Positions 33,573 to 44,411 of a stretch of 64,000 nt of DNA are shown here, in pieces. Both the position numbers and the translations under genes were made by a program. The notes below the pieces were generated by a model. That model had not been told where the DNA came from. It saw nothing but the letters and a program-made list of their open reading frames with translations, and ran no database searches. Numbering within the stretch: position 1 is the first letter of the stretch; each line of letters begins with the position of its first letter. Source of the stretch: Chinchilla lanigera (lineage: Eukaryota > Chordata > Mammalia > Rodentia > Chinchillidae); assembly GCF_000276665.1 (NCBI RefSeq), contig NW_004955480.1, positions 8,285,399 to 8,349,398 on the forward strand, in the 5' to 3' direction.

Positions 33573-34590
33573 CAGAGACTGCCCCAAAAATGAATACACA
33601 CTAAAGGAAAAGAAAAATAATGTGATGTTTTTTCAACAGATAGAGTTCCTTTGAGGCTTCAGTATCAACAAATGATGTAAACAACAGTAATAAAATGGCG
33701 GAGGTGCCGGGCTTGGTGGCACATCCCTGTAATTCCAGTACTTGGGAGGTTGAGGTAGGAGGATCACTGTGAGTTCGAGGCCAGCCTGAACTGCATAGTG
33801 AGCCCCTGTCTCAAAAAAGACCAAAAAAGGAAAAAAAAAAAAAAAAACATGGCGGAGGTATGGTTATCACTTCAACAAACGACCACTTTAGTGTGATATT
33901 TCAAATTTGAGAATATTGTGAAGTACAATGATGATGGAGGTGTGAGTTTGAAACAAAACCTCCAACACCTGAAAGTTTCACAGATTCACGATAAGTTCAA
34001 AAAACATGGCACTGGGTGTGATGTGCATAAAGGAAGAGTCACCAGACCTTGTACAGTAACAAGTGCTCCTTCCTCAGCTATGTTGCTGGAACAGTTCACA
34101 CGTTCACCACAGAAGTCTGCCTTACAATGTGCATGAAGACAGGAGCATAGGGCACATTCTTGAAAGAGCTAAGTCAAAATTTTATATCCCAAGATTGTTA
34201 CATGCAATCGATGAAGATGATCCTGTGAAAAGATCCAGTTTTGTGAGTGGTTTAAACACATGGTAGGCAAGGATGAGGAGTTTGTGAGGAAGATTGTTGG
34301 TCTAAGGAAGTACAATTTTATGGAACAATGAACTGACAGTTGTGTTTACTGGGCACCAGAAAAACCCTACCATGAATGTGGACACAGTAGTCAATTTACC
34401 AGAAGTCAGTGGCTGGTTGGAATGTCAGCAAGAGGTTTAATAGGATCATTTTTCTTTGAAGGTACTGTTATATATACAGCCTGTATCTAGACATGCTGTG
34501 CACATCCATTTTACCTGCCATACATGAACTTTATGGAAATGATGAATTTTTCTTTGAACAAGATGGCGTGCCACCACACTACCTCAAAGG
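33573..34590 (+). mobile_element. mariner-like transposon relic, 3' truncated
   Basis: The left end, cagagactgccccaaaaatg after TA, resembles a mariner inverted repeat. Broken frames downstream resemble mariner-family transposase: an N-terminal helix-turn-helix part (FKKHGTGCDVHKGR, QFTRSPQKSALQCA), then RLLHAIDEDDP, a CVYWAPE block, SARGLIG, FFFEGTV, and finally EQDGVPPHY, which carries the second catalytic aspartate. The third aspartate region and the right inverted repeat are absent. Stops and frameshifts make it dead. A B1 is inserted at 33706-33848. Confidence 0.8.
33706..33848 (+). mobile_element. B1 SINE in mariner relic
   Basis: Slightly shortened B1 (+) with the perfect duplication atggcggaggt at 33695-33705 and 33849-33859. 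Confidence 0.93.
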
Positions 34591-35100
34591 TGTGTGAGTT
34601 TATCTGTGTCAGAGTTCATGACAGTGCAAAGGATGAGGGATTACTGAAAGTCAATGTCCAATTCAAACTGGAAGAAATCCCAGAGGGACTGTCCTTAACT
34701 GAGACCCCTCAGCACAAGAGAGTCTCATGAAGACAGCCCTGAACTGTCTTTATGAATACAAAGCTTTTGTGACTTTTTATTAATAGAAAGAAGGACAGGA
34801 GACGGTCAGGGTGGTCTGTTACATTGACCTTAGGGCCAATCTAAGTGATAAATTAAGAGTATGAGGAGGAGAAAGCCAAATCATTCATTCCTTAATGGCA
34901 ATGTGTTCTGATCTTACTTGGGCTTGTGGCCCTGTGGTCTATCTTTTAATGTCTAACCATGCATTCTAGGAGATTTTGAGTGTGTGGCTCTGGAAGTCCG
35001 TTATCTCTGATATCCATCTCATATATACCTGTGGCCAACACCCCCACATATCTGGATGAAAATTTGCAAGGACACTGGCTAGGAGTTGATTTTAATTAGA
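34591..35100. other. unassigned sequence after mariner relic
   Basis: A 40-codon open stretch ending at 34730 follows the transposase relic but does not resemble transposase. Nothing else recognised. Confidence 0.4.
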
Positions 35101-35125
35101 ATGTAATTTTTCTTAATTTTTTTTT

Positions 35126-35274
35126 TTCCCAGACAAGGTTTCACTATATAGTCCAGGGTGGCTTTGAACTCATACTGTAGATAGCTCAGGCTGGCTAGCC
35201 TCAGACTCGAATGACACTCCTGCCTCAACCTCCTGAGTGCTGGGATTATAGGTGTGGGCCACCATGCCCAGTTC
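35126..35274 (-). mobile_element. B1 SINE, diverged
   Basis: cccagacaaggtttcactat to ccaccatgcccagtt. Confidence 0.85.
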
Positions 35275-35302
35275 ACACTAATAAATTTTTAGCAACTTGA
35301 TG

Positions 35303-35375
35303 ACTAGTCCAGTGTTAGGATACCTGCTTAGCAGGCATGAGGCTTGGGTTGTATCCCCAGCGTTGCAAAAGAAAC
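35303..35375 (+). mobile_element. ID-like SINE, old
   Basis: gactagtccagtgttaggat to ttgtatccccagcgttgc. A degraded B1-like tract follows to 35447. Confidence 0.6.
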
Positions 35376-35447
35376 CTGAGTATACCTGTAATCCCAGCTA
35401 CATCAGAGGCTCAAGCAAGGGTTTTACAGGTTCAAGGCCTACTTGAG

Positions 35448-35530
35448 GGCCAGGGATATAGCCCAGCAGTACAAGCACTTGCATGGCAAGTGCAAGGTCT
35501 TGTGTTTGATTCCTGGTACCAACAAAAAAA
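35448..35530 (+). mobile_element. ID SINE
   Basis: gggccagggatatagcccag to tttgattcctggtacc, with flanking aggcctacttgag/aggcctgctcgag. Confidence 0.9.
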
Positions 35531-35597
35531 AAGGCCTGCTCGAGTGAGTCAAGAATGTAGCCTATGATAAAGAGCCCCTAAATTTGATCACCTGAGC

Positions 35598-35742
35598 CAG
35601 GTGTGGTGGTGCATGCCTGTAATCCCAGCGCTGAGGAGGCTGAGGCAGGAGGATCATTGCAAGTCTGAGTTCAGCCTGGGCTATAAAATGAGCTCAAGGC
35701 CAACCTGAACTGTGTAGGGAGAGGCCCTGTCTCAAAAAGACC
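35598..35742 (+). mobile_element. B1 SINE
   Basis: Full B1 (+) with an expanded (AAAT) tail. The duplication aaatttgatcacctg lies at about 35580-35594 and 35786-35800. Confidence 0.93.
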
Positions 35743-35748
35743 AAAAAA

Positions 35749-35787
<39 letters not shown>

Positions 35788-35837
35788 ATTTGATCACCTG
35801 CAGCACAATGAGTGAATGAATGAATGAATGAATGAAT
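35743..35837 (+). repeat. (AAAT)n and (GAAT)n microsatellites
   Basis: (AAAT)n at 35743-35789 grew from a B1 tail. A separate (GAAT)n lies at 35811-35837, just after the B1's second target duplication. Confidence 0.96.
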
Positions 35838-35920
35838 ATAGCTGGGAATGACACTCAGTGTTTGAGTACTTGCCTAGAATGCATAAGTTCCTAGGTTCAA
35901 CCCAAAGTTAAAAAAAAAAA
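35838..35920 (+). mobile_element. ID-like SINE, old
   Basis: agctgggaatgacactcagt to taggttcaacccaaag plus an A-run. Confidence 0.7.
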
Positions 35921-35929
35921 AAGAAAAAT

Positions 35930-36545
35930 TTTAGTGTGAATATTTTGAGGAGTCAGGTTATTGCTTGAGACAGACTTCAATCAATGAACTATGAAAGTCT
36001 GTATATATGAATGAGAAGCGAAGCAAGAAACATACCTTGAGGCAGTTTTTTCCTTCATTTCACCAAAAATAAAAAGGTATAAGAAAGACAAATGACATTT
36101 CAAATATTTTGACTTATTTTATTCTTGAAGGTATTCTGGAAATTATGTCCATTTTTATTACCACTTATGGTGGCTAAGTATATTATTTAAAATATTTCCA
36201 GATTCATAAGCCATTAAGGTTTATCTGATCTAGACAAAGTACAGCTAGGATTTCAAAAATGTAAAAAATATTTATGTTATATGAAGTTAACTTATAAATA
36301 TTTTTATGAGATAAAATAGTACTATAGTTAGAAGGTAATTATTATCTGAGTGTGGTGGTACATGCCACTAGCCTGAGCTACATACTAAAACCGTGTCTCA
36401 AAATACAAATAAATAAACAAAAAAGAAGCAACAAAAGAGTGAATCTACAAGGTAATGCCAGCTGTAATTCGAAAAACAAGACCAGAGTTTCCGGTAAATA
36501 TATTTAAGTGAGTGCTGTCCTTATTGTTTGTTTGTTTTTATTGTT
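35930..36545. other. AT-rich sequence with a B1 scrap
   Basis: A B1 remnant at about 36345-36415 (tgtggtggtacatgccacta, then gcctgagctacatac). Otherwise nothing recognised. Confidence 0.45.
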
Positions 36546-36548
36546 GTT

Positions 36549-36672
36549 TGAAACAGAGTCTTATTATATAGTCTAAGCTGGCCTTGAACTTACTATGTAG
36601 CCCAGGCTGGCCTTGAACCTTCCGTCTCTGCCTCCAAGAGCTGAGATTACATGCGCATACCACCAAGGGCTT
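36549..36672 (-). mobile_element. B1 SINE, diverged
   Basis: gaaacagagtcttattatat to gcgcataccaccaaggg. Confidence 0.8.
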
Positions 36673-36779
36673 CAGTGGTTTACCATTCATAAGGTAAAGG
36701 TATTGGACCATTAGTGACTAGGATTTTTTTTTTTTGTCCTATATTTTTTTTTTAAGATTTTGTCCTAGGAGGTAAAGGA

Positions 36780-37689
36780 AGCACCATTCACAAAGTCTCA
36801 AGGTGCACACCAAGGTCAGTGAGTGTGGCTGCATTAAATGGTTAATCTGCCAGCCTCAGGAATGTATTGTAAACAGGAAAGCAAACAAGTACAATACAGG
36901 AAGTGAGAGAGCTAGCATAAGAAGCCACACGTAAGTGCAGATGTTCTCCCAGCCTAGATTTGGAGATACCGTTATTCACAGTGCAGCGGAGGCAGTTTCC
37001 TCACCAGGACCCAGCCTCCAGTGTGTGATAATAGCAAACAAAGCCCCAAAACACCCCTGGTGTCCCAGCCCCTGTCTGGAGAATTGTCCACCTGGTAAAC
37101 ACAAAAGTCTCAGAAAGAGAAGGTGCATAGGGGTGGCTGTGCCCCAGCACTCCCCCCAGATGCCATTGTCCTTAGGCCTGGTGGAACTCTGCGGTTCCCC
37201 AACAGCACATATCCTAAAAGCAGAGAATATCAGCATACAGATCCTTGGACTATGAGCGCTGATCTCTGCACACATCCAGAACGCTAGCTTTTCTCTGAAA
37301 CAAAAGCAACTTTTAGGGAGGGAGGCAGGAAGGGAACCACAGCTCTGGACCTACACCACAGGCCACTGTCCACAGCACAGGTAGAAGCACAAGATCACAG
37401 CGTCCGGCTCAAGGGCTGGGGCATCTAAGAGCTAAATAGAGTTCAGAGCTTGGATCAATTCTGGCCCTGTGCTCAAGATGGTGAAGTTGGCAGTCTGGAC
37501 CATTTTGAAGAATGAAGATGCCATCACAGGAGCTGACGTGGCAAATGGAGTAACGGTATTAACCAAGCCGTGGACACGAGTGCTGGGAGAGGTGGAAAAA
37601 CATTTGTCAATGAGATTGAATGAGAAGCAGTCGGCAGGTGACCGCGTTAGTGAAGCTATGCTCTGGGAAGAGGCCAGGAAATGGCATGC
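36780..37689. other. unassigned sequence, possibly repeat-derived
   Basis: Moderately GC-rich sequence with open frames (for example 37469-37699 on +). No family recognised. It runs into the partial serine-rich repeat copy at 37690 and could be its extended part. Confidence 0.4.
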
Positions 37690-37860
37690 AGTGGATTGAC
37701 AGCTGGTGGTCAACTTATAACCCCAGCTGAACTGAGTAAGCCTGGTGCTGGGTGTGGGAGGCCCACCTGAGCATTGTTGCCAGCAGCAGAAGAGGCAGAA
37801 CTAGAGATGCAGAAGTCAGGCTGCTGGGAGCAGAGAAAGGCTGGGATTTGCTATAGTCAA
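37690..37860 (-). repeat. partial copy of the serine-rich LTR-like repeat
   Basis: Inverted match to 7650-7815, including gctgaactgagtaagcctgg and ggtgctgggtgtgggaggcc. The flanking 37440-37689 may belong to a longer version, but it does not match the other copies. Confidence 0.6.
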
Positions 37861-37869
37861 ACAGCTAAT

Positions 37870-38530
37870 GTAATAAGTAGAAGTTGAACTCTTTCACACT
37901 TTCTACCCCTGTAAAATTTTGTGTGAATTATGTTTACCATGGTCTGATGGTATCTGTGAAAGCCGTCAGGATGTTATTTCCGCCTGTCTAACTAGAGAGT
38001 CTGACTGGGAGGTTAAGACATAGTAACATTTCAGCTCCTTTGAGCGGTTGTGTTTTCATGCTTGAAGTGCGGTAGCTACAACCTGAGTTCACAGGAGCTG
38101 GGCTTAGGTAGAATCTAACCCTGAAGCCTAGTAAATGTACCCAAGGAAGAAGGCAAGGAAGTCTTTAGGGTCATTTGGGCCTACTCTTATTTTTGTCTGT
38201 GGTGTTTAATCGTTATCATTTTTATACTAATATGCTTTGTTTCCCAGCTGGTTCTACTTGTCTTAAAAATATTATCTCTAAGTCAATATTAATTTGAAGA
38301 AAATATAGGAAGTGAAACCTGAGGGAGGTTATATGCTTCTGCAGTTTACATGACTGACTGCAAAAGCAATGAGGCAGAAGAAGGTTGTACAAGCCTGACC
38401 ACACTCGCTGAAATCCCTCACCCCGCTGCTTCATCTGCTGCTCAGGTGTGAGGAGGTCTGCGGCTGCAGGCTCACTGCTTTCCTTTTCAGTGACTTGCGC
38501 TGAAACGATGGGAACTTGAAAAACAGATCT
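37870..38530. other. unique sequence, no feature
   Basis: Nothing recognised. Confidence 0.4.
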
Positions 38531-38548
38531 GTAGGTCTATGGAAAATT

Positions 38549-38654
38549 TGTTTTTTTTTTTTCTTTTTGTCTTTTCTTCCGGTACCAGGAATTGAACTCA
38601 TGACCTTGCGCTTGCCAGGTAGGTGCTTTGCCGCTGAGCTAGATCCTCAGCCCT
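38549..38654 (-). mobile_element. ID SINE
   Basis: Full ID (-) with the perfect duplication ggtctatggaaaatt at 38534-38548 and 38655-38669. Confidence 0.95.
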
Positions 38655-38734
38655 GGTCTATGGAAAATTAATTTTTCACCACAAGCGATTATTCTGACCA
38701 TTTTCTAACATGCTAGAAATGCGTTTGCTGGCCA

Positions 38735-39330
38735 AGAATGGTGGCAGATACCTATGATCCTAGTCAGTCGGGAGGCTGGGGAGGAGGAAGGTGGCAAGTT
38801 AGAAGCCGGCCTGAGGAGCATGGTAGACCCTCTCTGAAAAAAAAATTTAAAGAAAAAATACATGGAAAGAAAAGAAATGAGTTTACTGGTAGGGCAGGAA
38901 GAAAGTTTTAGAAGTATAATAAAAATTTCATGAGCAGGATGTGGTATTGTATGACTACAATCCCAGCACTCTAGGAGGCTGAGGCAGGAGGATAGCTTGT
39001 TTGAATCTAGTGACTTTGTGATTTAGACCCTATCTGGAGATAAAAATGGCCTAAGGATACAGTAGACTCTGAGTTCAACCCCCATTATCACAAAAGAGTA
39101 AGAAAAGTTTTATGAATATTTTTGTAAGAAAAAATTGGAATCACATACTTATGATTTCACTAATATTTAAATCCAACATAGGCTGAGCATGGTGGCACAC
39201 ACCTGTAATCACAGCACTTGGGAGGCTGAGGCAGGAGGATTACCTTGAGTTCCAGGCCAGCCTGGACAACATAGTGAGACCCTGTTTTAAAAAATACAAA
39301 CAAAACATAACAACAAAAAAAAAAAATCCA
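38735..39330 (+). mobile_element. three B1 SINEs, variably decayed
   Basis: B1 (+) copies at about 38735-38850 (old), 38937-39045 (truncated) and 39182-39327 (full, caggcca-gcctggacaacatag). All share one orientation. Confidence 0.85.
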
Positions 39331-39571
39331 GCATAGACCAATAGTCCCAAATCAACAATACAAATAAAAATTTGGGAACATTTTACTTCATGGGGTGAAT
39401 GTGCTATCTGTTTCCCAGTTGATTGCAATGTGGGATCACAAGGGCAGCTGTCCTCTCTGGAACACTCTTACTGCATTCGGTGCACCTAGCAGTGGAAAGT
39501 CATATGTCATCCAAAAGAATAAAATATTGTTTCATAATCATTCTTTAGTATTTAAAGTACACTGTAGAGCC

Positions 39572-39723
39572 AGGCATGGTGGTGCATGCCTGTAATCCCA
39601 GCACTCAGGAGGCTGAGGCAAGGAGATCCTTGCAAGTTCGAGACCAGCCTGGGCTACAAAGTGAGCTCAGGACCAGCCAAAACTGCATAGCGAGACCCTG
39701 TCTCAAAAAGAAAAAAAAAAAAA
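39572..39723 (+). mobile_element. B1 SINE
   Basis: agccaggcatggtggtgcat to accctgtctcaaaaag plus A-tail, well preserved. Confidence 0.93.
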
Positions 39724-39876
39724 GTAACTTATAATATTTCATATCTTTCATGCATCAAGTATAACTCAAGTTTTTGATTCAGGGTTTTGGAGAGCAAAGG
39801 AACCTACCCAGATATTTTTCATATATGCATCAAAAATTTTTTTTCTGGTATGCAGTGCTTAAAAATTTGAGTTAGT

Positions 39877-40085
39877 CAGGTGTGGTAGCACATGCTTATC
39901 ATTCCAGTACTCTGGGAGGCTGAAGCAGAAAAGTCTCAAATTTGAGCTCAGCCTCAGCAATTTAGTGATTTGCAAGACCCTGCCTCAAAACAAAACAGAA
40001 TAAAACAAAACAGGCTACCGATGTTGCTCAGAGCAAAGCCTTGAGTTTAGAGTTTATTCCTAAGTACCACACACCCACATGTGCA
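39877..40085 (+). mobile_element. old B1 followed by old ID-like SINE
   Basis: B1 at about 39877-40008 (tcaggtgtggtagcacatgc), then ID-like ggctaccgatgttgctcaga to tattcctaagtaccac. Confidence 0.7.
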
Positions 40086-40139
40086 CCCATGCATAAAGTT
40101 TGAGACATGCCAGAATCAATAAAAAATGGACAAAATATG

Positions 40140-40625
40140 TGAAGCCATGTTGTTGAAGATAACACCAGTTGATGGAGGACAGTGAGTTCCGAGTTCTATG
40201 TTAGCCGAAGTTTACTGCATTGAGAGCATTTCTAGTTTGCCGCCCAGAGAGGGTGAACACCTGCAGCACGCTGGGATCCCTAAGCAGAGACACAGCCTGG
40301 TGAAAGCGAGAGGTTAATGCTAGAGTTGGCAGCACAGTGCTGGAGAGAGTGGTAATAATTCCTGAGAGCCGGGACAAATGTTCTCTGAGCTTTTGGGTAA
40401 ATTCTGATCATACATGTGAGACAATAGCCTGACTCCGAGAAGAGGACCAGCTAAGGGCACTAAACGCTGTCGTATCATGCTCAGAGGGCGCTAAGAGTAA
40501 TCACTGTCTGTCCCCATCTCACCACTCACATCACTGGACTGCATAGGAAGAGGGGGGGGGGTGATAAGCCCCAGAATGAGCATCGTTCCTGTCTTGCCAA
40601 GCAAGTGTTTAAAGAAAGACTTGGG
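40140..40625. other. unique sequence, no feature
   Basis: Nothing recognised. A short G-run lies at 40551-40560. Confidence 0.4.
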
Positions 40626-40730
40626 CCGGGTGTAGTGGTACACACCTGTAATCCCAGCACTGGGAGCTCAAGGCCAGCCTGAACTGCACAACAAGACCTT
40701 GTCTCAAAAAGCCAAAAAAAGAAAGAAAGA
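40626..40730 (+). mobile_element. B1 SINE with internal deletion
   Basis: gccgggtgtagtggtacaca, cagcactgggagctcaaggc, ...caacaagaccttgtctc. About 50 bp of the centre is missing. Flanks aaagaaagac repeat on both sides. Confidence 0.9.
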
Positions 40731-41138
40731 CCTGGAAACATCACACCATTTCCAAGGAAAATAGCTCGAGCAAATTTATAGCAGCACAACACCACCTAGA
40801 ACCCACAAAGATAAAAGTCACAGTATCTGGATTCCACTCAAAGACTACCAAAGATGCAAATAAGCAGGGAAATAGGACTTGTAACCAGAAGAAAAAGGAT
40901 GGATGTTAAAATTCACAGACTTTGTCTTGTATATTTCCTATGTCCAGAAAAGTAAGTGAAGGTCTGGAAAATAAAAGCCAATCTAGAGATGAAAACCATA
41001 TGGTATGAAACAGATTGAGTGGGATTAATGGCAAATTAGACATCGCACAAAAAGTTTCATGAGTTTAAGGACCAACTAGTAGAAACTAGCCAAAATAAAA
41101 ATAGACAGTGATCTGTGCACAACTTTAAAAAGCCTACT

Positions 41139-41294
41139 AGCTGGGCACGGTGGCGCACACCTGTAATTCCAGCCCTCAGGAGGTTGAGGCAGGAGGATTG
41201 CCATGAGTTCAAAGCAGCTGGGGCTACATGGCAAGTTTAAGGCTAGCCTGAACTACATAGTGAGACCTTGTCTCAAAAAAAAAAAAAAAAAACG
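41139..41294 (+). mobile_element. B1 SINE
   Basis: agctgggcacggtggcgcac to gaccttgtctc plus a long A-tail. Confidence 0.92.
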
Positions 41295-41299
41295 CCTTA

Positions 41300-42560
41300 T
41301 TTTTAAAGCCTAATATTCCTATAACGGCACAAAGCTAGAGTAAACAGCATAAAAAATGTTTAAGAAAATGACTGCTAAAACATCTGCACATTTGATAGAA
41401 ACTAAAGTCACATCCAAGATCAATAAACCCCAAGAACAAGAAACACAAGGAAAAATTACACCAAGATACCCCATAATCAAATTTTTTCATCACTTGGAAA
41501 CAACGTTATAAAGGTTAGAATGACACTGGATCTCTGGTAGGAAACAGTTGTACTGAGAATTCGGTAAAGCAACATTTCAAGCATGGCAAAAACCCTGTCA
41601 ATCTAAATTCTGTGCCCAGAAAAAATATCTTTTGAAAGGCAAAGACAAATTGCTTTTGTAGACAAAAGCCAAAAGAATTCCTCGCCAGCAGATCTGTAGA
41701 GGGGGAAATTAAAAGAAGTCTTTCAAGCAGATGGAAATACACTAGCAGCAGGCACACTATGGTTTCCAGCCTTTATTTCACTGCCCACACTTTTCAAAAG
41801 TTAGAAAAAAAATGAAACAAAAAATCTTCAGGCATCTCCAAGTATTTCTTGAGGGGTTAAACTGCCTCCCATCGAGAACCACTGACTATATATGGCCTAG
41901 TTAAAGGCTAGAGATTTTCAGATTGGTTAAGAAACTCATTCTATACTGCCTGTAAGACATAATTTAAAGACCCAAGTAGATTGAAAAAAAAAAAATGATG
42001 GTAATAATAAAGAGAAGGCAGGAATACCTTGCACTAATAACTGCTATCTTCCTTTTGTCTTGATATTTTTTCTTGTCAATAACAGATGAAATTTCTTCAC
42101 ACAGTAACAAATAATTGAATCATATCAAAAAAAATTTAATTGTACAGTTACTGGCTTTTCCATAAAGGTGATAGTTAGATGGGCATCTTATACTAGGAAA
42201 CCAAATGAGGGGACAATAATTACAGTATCTCAACCACTTTGCATTTCATTCATCAGCCTATCCTCTACTTTAACTGTCTCATTTAAAAAAAAAAAAAAAA
42301 AAAAGCTACAGCTCATTATATTGGTGGAAACCGGCACACATCTTGTTTAGACTTTGAGTAAAAAGCTGACTTTGATCAAGAATTACATGTTTTCTTGTGG
42401 ATTGCCAGGAAGGTTGAAGGGCCTAGGCTGATCATGGACTTGTTTAGTGAAAAGAACTAAGAAAAGAATGTAAAGACTGTGATAGGTATTCAGGGGCTGA
42501 TTCCACTATCCTGATTCAAATCATTAATAGTGGGAAGAGATTTTTTAAATTATTTACAAC
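41300..42560. other. unique AT-rich sequence
   Basis: No repeat recognised except A-runs (41982-41995, 42283-42303). Confidence 0.4.
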
Positions 42561-42569
42561 TGAGAGCGG

Positions 42570-42895
42570 GGCATGCTGGCTCTTGTTCACCTGGAATCCC
42601 AGCACTTGGGAGGCTGAGGCAGGAGAATCATTGCAAGTTCGAGTTTGAGGCCAACCTGGGCTACAAAGTGAGATCAAGACCAGCCTGAACTGCATAGTGA
42701 CACTGTCTCAAAACGACAAAAAAAAAAAAAAAAAAAAAAAGGCTGAATATGGTGGTGCACACTTAATAGTCTCAGCACTCAGGAGGTTGAAGCTAGTCCA
42801 TGTGAGTATGAGGCTAGCCTGGGCCACATATTGAGTTCAAAGCCGATCTGAACTACAATAAATATATAGCAAGACCCTGTCTCTGAAACAAAACC
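42570..42895 (+). mobile_element. two adjacent B1 SINEs
   Basis: B1 (+) at 42570-42740 ends in an A-run that directly precedes a more diverged B1 (+) at 42742-42895, suggesting insertion at or in a tail. Confidence 0.9.
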
Positions 42896-43111
42896 AAGAA
42901 CACAGAGCTTTCACTACTTGCATTTCTAATAGTACCAACATGATTTATAATGCTCACATTAGAGAATATTCAACAAGTATTGTTTTCCTTTCCATTATTA
43001 GTATTTCGTTGTTTCTTTATGTTATTTTTCCATTGTTAATATTTTGACTGACACTTCATAACTATAATATTTATAAAGTAAAATATGATGTGTTGGAGGT
43101 CGTTTGCTTTT

Positions 43112-43185
43112 TCTTTTTGGTACCAGCAATTGAACTCAGGACCCTGCACTTGCTAGGCAGGTGCTGTGCCACTGAGCTATATCCA
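43112..43185 (-). mobile_element. ID SINE
   Basis: ggtaccagcaattgaactca to cactgagctatatcc, with flanking aaaatatgatgt copies. Confidence 0.92.
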
Positions 43186-43486
43186 AAATATGATGTTTTG
43201 ATCCATAGAAGCAAGCAGCATGTGGAATGATTAAATCAATTATATGCTTTATCACCTCACTTACCTAATCATTTTTATGGTGAGAAGTTTGAAATTTACC
43301 CTTTGGAATATACATCGCTATTGGCGGTAGTCACCGTGCTGGGCAATAAATCCCAAAATCTATTCTGGCTGAAACATCATACGCTTTAACAACAGCTCCC
43401 CACCACAAGTGCCGTACACCTTCTTCCTCTGGAACCGTCATTCTACTGTCTACGGCTGAGTTCATCATTAGTATTTCTAATTTTAA

Positions 43487-43580
43487 TGTAGCTCAGGCTG
43501 GCCTCAAACTCATAGTGATCCCCCTACCTCAGCTTCCGAAATGCTGTGGTTACAGGCATTCACCTCCATGCCTGGCATGC
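43487..43580 (-). mobile_element. B1 fragment
   Basis: tagctcaggctggcctcaaa to cacctccatgcctggc; the tail half is missing. Confidence 0.85.
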
Positions 43581-43691
43581 TCATTATTTTAGATTTCAAA
43601 AATAAATGACTATTTATTATTTTTTGCATTATTTACCTTCTGTGCCTCCTTATAGTAATTTCTTTTTAAGTGAAGATGAATAACAATAAAT

Positions 43692-43868
43692 GAGCTGGGC
43701 ATGATGTCACATAGCTGTAATCCCAGCCCTTGGGAGGCTGAGGCAGGAGGATCACCCTGAGTTTGCAACCAGCCTGGGCTAAATAAATAGTGAACTCCAG
43801 GCCAGTCTGAACTACACAGCAAGACCCTGTCTCAAATAAATAAATAAACAAGCAAACAAACAAGTAAA
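43692..43868 (+). mobile_element. B1 SINE
   Basis: gagctgggcatgatgtcaca to accctgtctc plus an (AAAT)/(CAAA) tail. Confidence 0.92.
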
Positions 43869-43950
43869 AAACAGTGAATGAAAGCCCTGCCATTTAAGTG
43901 CCTAACCTAGCAAGCATTGGTAGATTTTCATTGTTAATACTGCATTTCCT

Positions 43951-44035
43951 GGCGCTGGGGATTTAGCTCAGCGGCACAGCACCTGCCTGTGAGTTCATAT
44001 TCCAGGTACCGGAAAAAAAACAAAAACAAAAGAAA
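43951..44035 (+). mobile_element. ID SINE with internal deletion
   Basis: Lacks the middle (agcgcaaggtcg part). The duplication atactgcatttcct is perfect at 43937-43950 and 44036-44049. Confidence 0.93.
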
Positions 44036-44334
44036 ATACTGCATTTCCTAATAGGCTATAGTTTTATCGGAAAAGAACACAACAAAAAAACCACACACGC
44101 ACCCTCGTATTTTGAAAATCTGAAAAGTGAAATTAACTGAAAAGATTTGTTTTACATGAGCAAAATGAGGAAATGGTCTTTAAAGAAAATAGTATCGGTA
44201 GGGAATTGAGGCAGTTTTGTAAGCATTTGTACGTGAGGAAAGTGAATCAGCTTCCTCTTGCTTCAGCCCCAGAGCGTGGCATGTGGTTTTGAGCCGCTCA
44301 TGTAATTGTGACCCAGACTCCTCTGAAGGCTGCT

Positions 44335-44411
44335 AAAGCACGGCTGCGACAGGCCAAGGCCGCCGCGTTTCCGGCAACAGTCAAGTCCATCTCAGCTAAG
44401 AGCCGTGCTTT
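44335..44411. repeat. 11 bp inverted repeat around a CpG-rich core
   Basis: Arms aaagcacggct (44335-44345) and agccgtgcttt (44401-44411) are perfect. The 55 bp between them are locally CpG-rich (ggccgccgcgtttccgg). Function unknown. Confidence 0.6.
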
